NCBI GenBank assembly: GCA_009697495.1
Contig: SHUN01000023.1
Coordinates: 1 to 13,436 of the forward strand
Length of the DNA: 13,436 nt
From: Bryobacterales bacterium
GTDB taxonomy: Bacteria > Acidobacteriota > Terriglobia > Bryobacterales > Bryobacteraceae
Direction: 5' to 3'
The position numbers and the translations under genes were made by a program. Numbering within the stretch: position 1 is the stretch's first letter; every line of letters starts with the position of its first letter. Under the pieces are notes generated by a model. It saw only the letters and a program-made list of their open reading frames with translations, did not search any database and was not told the origin of the DNA. This document shows positions 8,732 through 13,436 of this stretch, piece by piece.

Positions 8732-10774
8732 ATGAGTAAATTCATCATTCGCCTCGTCATTCTCGCCGTCATTGTGGGCGCGGCCTGGGGCGGCTACCGG
8801 TTCGTGCAGTCGATGCCGGAGCGGCAGCAGCCCATCGCCACCGCCAAAGTACGACAAGGGGAAATCGTCGTCCGAACCTTCGCACGCGGAGAACTGCGCG
8901 CGGTCCGTTCGGCCACGCTCACCGCGCCCAATCTGTTCGGTACCGTTCAGGTGACCAAACTCGCCGAGATCGGTTCCTTCGCCAAAGAAAAAGATCTTGT
9001 CATCGAGTTTGACGACGCCGAACTCGTCACTAGCGTCGAAGAAAAGCAGTTGGAAATCGATCAGATCGACGAGCAGTATAAGAAGTCCGAAGCCGATCTG
9101 GCTATCCGCAATAATCAGGATCAAGTGGAGCTTTTGCGAGCCCGTTACTCCGTTCGCCGTTCGGAACTTGAGGTCAAGCGGAACGAACTCCTCTCGCCGA
9201 TCGACCAGAAAAAGAATGAACTGAATCTGGAAGAGTCCAAGCGCCGGCTGAGCCAGTTGGTCAGCGATATCAAGTCGCGTCAGGAACAGGCCGAAGCGGA
9301 ACTCGCCGTGTTGGGTGAAAAGAAGCAGAAAGCGCTGCTGGAAATGGCCCGCGCGCGTTCGCGCCTGACCCAAGTGAAGGTATTGGCGCCCATGACCGGC
9401 TTGGTGGCCGTCCGCCAGAACAGTTCCAGCCGCATGGGTTTTGGCTTTGACGTTCCTGATATTCGCGAAGGCGATCAGGTACAGCCCGGCATGCCGATTG
9501 CCGATGTCCTCGATCTGTCGGAGCTCGAAGTGGTGGCCCGCGTCGGCGAGTTGGATCGCGCCAATCTGAACGAAAATCAGGAAGTCATTCTAGCCCTCGA
9601 CGCCGTCCCCAACGAGAAATTCCGGGGGCACATCAAAACCATGTCCTCGACGGCTAGCGCAAATGTCCAGTCCTCCGATCCGGCAAAGAAGTTCGACGTC
9701 GTTTTCACCATCGACATGAAAGAACTGCTGACGAAACTTGGCGCGAAACCGGACCAGATTCAGCGCATTTTAGCCACGGCGGAGGCCAATCGCAAGAAGC
9801 CGCCCGTCGTCTCCATGGCTATGTCCTTCGGCGGCATGCCTGGAATTCCCGGAATGCCCGACTTGAGCGGCGGGGCGCCCGGTGGCGGTGGTGACCCGCA
9901 AGCCGGTGGCGGCCAACGTGGCGGCGGCGGTCGAATGCCCTTCGCCGGAGGCGCGGGCGCGCCCGGCGGCGGACCCGGCGGTGGTGACCCGCAAGCCGGC
10001 GGCGGCCAACGTGGCGGCGGCGGAGCAGGCGGCGCGGCGATGTCCGCTGAGGATCGCACCAAAATGCGCGAGGCCATGCAGGCCGCTTTAAAAGGCCGCA
10101 GCATGCAGGACCTCTCCGCCGAAGAACGGACGAAATTGATGCAGGACGTGATGGCCAAGATGGGCCGCCCCGCCGGCGCTGGCCGTCCCGCTGGCGCAAA
10201 GCCCGACCCGTCGAAACCTGAAGCCGTCGCTGGCGATGGCCAAGGCCGGCGTCCGCGCGGCGATGGTAGCGGTGGCCCAGGCGGTGGCCGTGGCGCCGGT
10301 GGTCCCGGCGGTGGTGGGCGTGGCGCCGGCGGCCCCGGTGGCCCCGGTGGTCCGTGGGGCGGCATTCCAGGGATGGGCGGCGGCGCAGCCGGCCGTTTCA
10401 CCGCGGAAGACTTGAAGAACGCGAAACTCCCCCCTCCGCCCGATCAGGATTCCAATATCGATGTCCTTCTCCGTCCCGGCCTCCTGGCCGACGTCGAGAT
10501 CATCGTCGAAAAGATTCCCAACGCTATCCACATCCCTGCGCAAGCTGTCTTTGAAAAGGAAGGCCATCTGGTCGTCTTTGTTAAAGAGGGCGAAAAATTT
10601 GTCGCTCGCCGTATCAAAATCGGCAAACGCAGTGAGTCCACGCTGGTGGTTGCCGAAGGCCTAAAGCCCGGTGAAACCATCGCCATGGCCAACCCCGAAG
10701 CCAAACACGGCACCAAGCAGAAATCCGAAGACAAAGGCGGTCCCATGAACGCCCTGCCTGGCGGGAAGTCGTAA
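8732..10774 (+). CDS. Efflux periplasmic adaptor (HlyD/MacA-type) with large Gly/Pro-rich insert, adaptor 3
   Basis: Third adaptor, 680 residues. A short leader is followed by a membrane segment (4-22), the first lipoyl half (about 60-94, ending LVIEFDDAE), a long coiled-coil hairpin (about 97-215), the second lipoyl half (VLAPMTGLVAV, 217-227) and a beta-barrel (about 263-332, VGELDRANLNENQEVILALD). A roughly 240-residue insert (about 333-574) separates the barrel strand FDVVFTIDMKE from its partner NIDVLLRPGLLADVEI (575-590). The C-terminal membrane-proximal domain is IPAQAVFEKEGHLVVF onward. The insert has Gly-rich blocks (366-435 and 502-553) around a helix-forming charged stretch (438-478, with SAEDRTKMREAMQ and LSAEERTKLMQDVMAKMG). 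The ATG has a clear AGGAAA site (8722-8727). It is 23 nt after adaptor 2 and 29 nt before the permease. Without the insert it would match ordinary adaptors of about 440 residues. Confidence 0.91.
   Translation: MSKFIIRLVILAVIVGAAWGGYRFVQSMPERQQPIATAKVRQGEIVVRTFARGELRAVRSATLTAPNLFGTVQVTKLAEIGSFAKEKDLVIEFDDAELVTSVEEKQLEIDQIDEQYKKSEADLAIRNNQDQVELLRARYSVRRSELEVKRNELLSPIDQKKNELNLEESKRRLSQLVSDIKSRQEQAEAELAVLGEKKQKALLEMARARSRLTQVKVLAPMTGLVAVRQNSSSRMGFGFDVPDIREGDQVQPGMPIADVLDLSELEVVARVGELDRANLNENQEVILALDAVPNEKFRGHIKTMSSTASANVQSSDPAKKFDVVFTIDMKELLTKLGAKPDQIQRILATAEANRKKPPVVSMAMSFGGMPGIPGMPDLSGGAPGGGGDPQAGGGQRGGGGRMPFAGGAGAPGGGPGGGDPQAGGGQRGGGGAGGAAMSAEDRTKMREAMQAALKGRSMQDLSAEERTKLMQDVMAKMGRPAGAGRPAGAKPDPSKPEAVAGDGQGRRPRGDGSGGPGGGRGAGGPGGGGRGAGGPGGPGGPWGGIPGMGGGAAGRFTAEDLKNAKLPPPPDQDSNIDVLLRPGLLADVEIIVEKIPNAIHIPAQAVFEKEGHLVVFVKEGEKFVARRIKIGKRSESTLVVAEGLKPGETIAMANPEAKHGTKQKSEDKGGPMNALPGGKS
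9884..10023 (+). repeat. 47-bp direct repeat, 93-bp period, in adaptor 3
   Basis: Copies at 9884-9930 and 9977-10023 match at 46 of 47 bases; the single difference is a synonymous T/C. The 93-bp offset equals 31 codons, so the frame is kept and both copies encode GGGDPQAGGGQRGGGG. The near-identity at the DNA level, not just in the protein, suggests a recent duplication. Confidence 0.88.
10283..10338 (+). repeat. 26-bp direct repeat, 30-bp period, in adaptor 3
   Basis: Copies at 10283-10308 and 10313-10338 match at 23 of 26 bases and both encode part of GGRGAGGPGG. The 10-codon period preserves the frame. Further shorter GGN-rich repeats lie around it. Confidence 0.7.
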
Positions 10775-10803
10775 TCTCAAGAAATTTTAGGAGTCTGAAC
10801 TGA

Positions 10804-12057
10804 ATGGCGTTGCTTGCCGACATCCTGCCCGAAATAAAAATGGGCCTGGCCAGCTTGTTAGTACACAAGCTGCGAAGTTTGTTAACCATGCTCGGCATGA
10901 TATTCGGCGTCGGAGCCGTGGTGGCGATGTTGTCCATCACCGAAGGCGCCCAGAAAGAGATGATGAGCTATATTGACCTCCTCGGTGTCAACAACATCAT
11001 CATTGAAGCCAAGGAGGCGGTTGATCGCAACGAAATCCAAGCACGCCGCGCCATCTCGCCGGGTATGTCGTTTCGCGACTTCCGCTCGATCGCCGAGAAC
11101 GTCCCTGGGATCGAGTATCTCACTCCCCGGAAACGCTTCAAACCGCAGAAAGTGTTGCCAAAGACGGCGGCCGAAGCGCCAATTCTCATTGGCGTCCTCC
11201 CCAATTACCTGGCCATCAACAGTCTCCGCATGGTCGAAGGCCGGTTTTTCAACGACGCCGATAATGACAACTCCGCCCCCGTCTGCGTCCTCGGCGAAGC
11301 GGCGAAAGTAAACCTGCTCGGCTTCGACCCGGCCGTCGGAAAGTTTGTCAAAATCAACGATACGTGGCTGCAAGTCGTCGGCGTCCTGGCCGCCCAGGCC
11401 ACAGCCGACTCTGTCGAAGGCCTCGAAGTCGCCAGCGGCAACAACCTTGTCGTTGCGCCGCTCAATACCGTCATGCGCCGCTTCGAAGACTCCAACAGCT
11501 ATCTCAAAGATGAAATCGACGGCATGTATATCAAAGTCAAAACCGGCGCCGATTCCATCGAAACTTCGAACATCATCAACGCCATTCTCACCGCCACACA
11601 TAAAGACGCCGGCGATTTCGCCATCACCGTCCCCGCCGGCCTGCTTGAACAGAAGCGCCGCACCGGTTTCATCTTCAACATCGTCATGATCTGTATCGCC
11701 GGCATCTCGCTGCTCGTCGGCGGCATCGGCATCATGAACATCATGCTGGCCACCGTGCTCGAACGCACCCGCGAAATCGGCATCCGGCGCGCTATCGGCG
11801 CCAAACAGAAAGACATCATCCGCCAGTTCCTCACCGAAGCCGTCCTCATCTCCATCATGGGTGGACTGCTCGGCATCATCTTCGGCGTCACCCTTGCCCA
11901 CATCATCGCTTCGGCAGCCGGTTGGTCCACCGTTGTGACCACTGGTTCCATTGCGGTCGCCTTCGGCGTGTCTTGCGGTATCGGCCTGGTATTCGGTATC
12001 TACCCGGCCATGCAAGCCGCCCGTCTCGACCCCATTGAAGCCATCCGCTACGAATAA
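10804..12057 (+). CDS. ABC transporter permease, MacB/FtsX family (no ATPase domain)
   Basis: Inner-membrane permease of the MacB-type (mechanotransmission) ABC family, 417 residues. It has an N-terminal membrane segment (about 25-46, preceded by LASLLVHKLRSLLTMLGMIF), a MacB-type periplasmic domain (about 50-280) and three C-terminal membrane segments (about 289-312, 345-372 and 382-400). The conserved cytoplasmic coupling segment ERTREIGIRRAIGAK (320-334) and the terminal PAMQAARLDPIEAIRYE are typical. There is no Walker A, signature or Walker B, so unlike E. coli MacB (about 650 residues, ATPase fused at the N-terminus) it needs a separate ATPase, as in YknXYZ- or Lol-type systems. Strong ribosome-binding site AGGAG at 10789-10793. 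It follows adaptor 3 by 29 nt and precedes the TolC-like gene by 20 nt. Substrate unknown. Confidence 0.95.
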   Translation: MALLADILPEIKMGLASLLVHKLRSLLTMLGMIFGVGAVVAMLSITEGAQKEMMSYIDLLGVNNIIIEAKEAVDRNEIQARRAISPGMSFRDFRSIAENVPGIEYLTPRKRFKPQKVLPKTAAEAPILIGVLPNYLAINSLRMVEGRFFNDADNDNSAPVCVLGEAAKVNLLGFDPAVGKFVKINDTWLQVVGVLAAQATADSVEGLEVASGNNLVVAPLNTVMRRFEDSNSYLKDEIDGMYIKVKTGADSIETSNIINAILTATHKDAGDFAITVPAGLLEQKRRTGFIFNIVMICIAGISLLVGGIGIMNIMLATVLERTREIGIRRAIGAKQKDIIRQFLTEAVLISIMGGLLGIIFGVTLAHIIASAAGWSTVVTTGSIAVAFGVSCGIGLVFGIYPAMQAARLDPIEAIRYE

Positions 12058-12077
12058 CAACGAGAAAACTTTTCACA

Positions 12078-13436
12078 ATGAAATCGCATCGCCACCTGCT
12101 CGCTCTGGCCCTAGCTCTGCTTGTCTGCCAGTCCTCCTTCGCATGGCAGTCGCCCGCCGCCGCCATCGGTGTCATTCCCGCCCCGCAACGGGCCTTTGCA
12201 CACACCAATACCAATGATCCTGAACTCCTCGACGCCCCCTTTTTCCCCAAGCAAAACTGGTTCAAGCGCCATTTCGCCGAACCTATGCCGTCGGTGGAAA
12301 TGCGTGGCGTCTCCAAGTTCGACGATTTCGTCGCTGAAGGGAAGCTGGAGCTATCTCTCCGCAGTTATCTGCAACTTGTCCTGGCCAATAATGTCGACAT
12401 CGACATTCAACGCCTGAACATCGAGATCACACGCAACTCCATCACCCGCGCCTACGCGCCGTTTGATCCGTTCTTCACTGGCAACTTCACTTCCACCCGC
12501 ACTAAAACACAGTCCACCAGCCAGCTCGAAGGCGCCAGCACGGTCAACCAGTTGTCGCAGCCGATGAACTTTGCCTATGTGCAGACCCTCGACAACGGCT
12601 TGCAATATACCGCCGGTTTTACCGCCAGCAAGATATCCACCAATAACTCGTTCAGCTTCTTCAACCCTGCTCTCAACGCGCAGATGTCGGCCAGTTTCGT
12701 CATGCCGCTTCTCCGCAACCGCGGACGCGAGGTCAATCGCCTGCCGATCACTATCGCCCGCAGCCGGCTGAAAATCAGCAACGAAAACTTCCTCAACACC
12801 CTGCTCACGCTGATCTCCAACGCCGAAAACGCCTACTGGGATCTCCTCGGCGGCCGGGAAACGCTACGCGTCCAGGAGAAGGCTCTCGAACTCTCCGCCG
12901 AGGCGTTGAAGCGCTCGAAAAAGGAACTCGAACTCGGCGCCATCAGCCCCCTCGACATCTACCAGCCCGAGGCCAATTACGCCTCTTCGGAAATCCAGGT
13001 TCTCCAAGCCCGCTATCGCCTCCAGCAGTTCGAGGATTCCCTCCGCCGCCAGATGGGTGCCGACCTCGATGTCAAGTATCGGAACATGCCCATCGTGTTG
13101 ACCGAAACGCCGCTTCCGCCCAATGACGACAAGGAGATCGACCGCGAAGCCGCCGTCTCCAAAGCCGTCCGTCTCCGTCCCGACCTGCGCGCCACCCTGG
13201 AACGTATCTCGCAAGACGACCTGGTTCTCAAACAGTCCTCCAACGCGCTCCGCCCCGATCTCGGCCTTCGCGGTACTTACACTTCTACCGGCCGCGGCGG
13301 CGACTTCTTCAGCCGCAACGGCAGCAACGTCACTGTCGTTCGCGGCGGCTTCCCCGACGCTCTCGATCAGGTCTTCGGCTTCAACTTCCCCATCTACCAG
13401 TTCGGCCTCACGCTGCGCCTGCCCGTTCGCGACCGC
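12078..13436 (+). CDS. TolC-family outer-membrane efflux protein (3' truncated by window edge)
   Basis: Outer-membrane channel of a tripartite exporter. The frame from ATG 12078 stays open to the last base, giving 453 residues with the C-terminus outside the window. A signal peptide is visible (MKSHRHLLALALALLVCQSS, likely cleavage after SFA at 21-22). A polar leader (about 23-88) is longer than in typical TolC and precedes the first helical repeat (LSLRSYLQLVLANNVDIDIQ, 92-111). Beta-strand regions follow (about 131-212, closing with VMPLLRNRGR), then long helices (225-330, including LGAISPLDIYQPEANYASSE) and the start of the second structural repeat (about 357-395, AAVSKAVRLRPDLRATLERI), then a second strand region. 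The ribosome-binding site is weak (CGAGA near 12061). Only 20 nt separate it from the permease, so it is the last visible gene of the operon. The family is clear; the partner is inferred from position. Confidence 0.93.
   Translation, partial: MKSHRHLLALALALLVCQSSFAWQSPAAAIGVIPAPQRAFAHTNTNDPELLDAPFFPKQNWFKRHFAEPMPSVEMRGVSKFDDFVAEGKLELSLRSYLQLVLANNVDIDIQRLNIEITRNSITRAYAPFDPFFTGNFTSTRTKTQSTSQLEGASTVNQLSQPMNFAYVQTLDNGLQYTAGFTASKISTNNSFSFFNPALNAQMSASFVMPLLRNRGREVNRLPITIARSRLKISNENFLNTLLTLISNAENAYWDLLGGRETLRVQEKALELSAEALKRSKKELELGAISPLDIYQPEANYASSEIQVLQARYRLQQFEDSLRRQMGADLDVKYRNMPIVLTETPLPPNDDKEIDREAAVSKAVRLRPDLRATLERISQDDLVLKQSSNALRPDLGLRGTYTSTGRGGDFFSRNGSNVTVVRGGFPDALDQVFGFNFPIYQFGLTLRLPVRDR

Larger units (their letters stand above)
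9827..10399 (+). other. Gly/Pro-rich low-complexity segment inside adaptor 3
   Basis: This segment encodes residues 366-556. Gly, Pro, Ala and Arg dominate, in blocks such as GGAPGGGGDPQAGGGQRGG and GGRGAGGPGG, with a central charged amphipathic helical stretch at 438-478. The frame is open throughout. It sits between two beta-barrel strands and is expected to project as a flexible periplasmic appendage. Confidence 0.85.

Noticed and set aside
9881..10350. Repeated units in adaptor 3 considered as a CRISPR-like or intergenic repeat array
   Set aside because: The repeats are in frame, GGN-based, with spacings in multiples of three and no unique spacers. They are coding low-complexity repeats.
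9760..10401. A Pro-rich minus-strand frame opposite the Gly-rich part of adaptor 3
   Set aside because: GGN codons read backwards give proline-rich frames without stops. This is a composition effect.

Overview
The window looks like chromosomal DNA from a GC-rich (about 60% by eye) Gram-negative-type bacterium. An outer-membrane TolC-family factor and periplasmic adaptors imply a double membrane. The style of the proteins (clpX-lon-engB-rho order, Gly/Ser-rich adaptors in tandem, a TolC protein with a long N-terminal leader) suggests Acidobacteriota, perhaps the Bryobacterales/Solibacter group. That placement is inference from family resemblance, not a search result. All genes lie on the + strand and coding density is very high. 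No RNA genes, mobile elements, CRISPR arrays or non-coding stretches above 150 bases were seen.

Left half (1-5371), housekeeping: the C-terminal half of ClpX (ATPase of the ClpXP protease), a complete Lon protease, the ribosome-assembly GTPase EngB, and transcription terminator Rho. lon, engB and rho are tightly packed (34-nt gap, then an overlap of 1-34 nt depending on the rho start), so they are probably co-transcribed. These proteins carry family-atypical additions: a small tandem duplication at the ClpP-docking IGF loop of ClpX, a lysine-rich insert in Lon, and a disordered Ala/Pro-rich N-terminal extension on Rho.

Right half (5518-13436), an efflux-type operon: three consecutive, different HlyD/MacA-type periplasmic adaptor proteins, one MacB/FtsX-type permease lacking its ATPase domain, and a TolC-family outer-membrane protein that runs off the window. 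Gaps between these genes are only 20-35 nt, so they are very likely one transcript and should form a trans-envelope ABC export assembly. The first and third adaptors carry very large Gly/Ser-rich or Gly/Pro-rich insertions inside otherwise conserved beta domains. The missing ABC ATPase is not in the window and could lie downstream of the tolC-like gene or elsewhere.

The boundary between the halves (5372-5517) holds a perfect 7-bp inverted repeat next to a -10-like sequence and a clear ribosome-binding site for the first adaptor. The most unusual element is the three-adaptor, ATPase-less export cluster with its low-complexity insertions.
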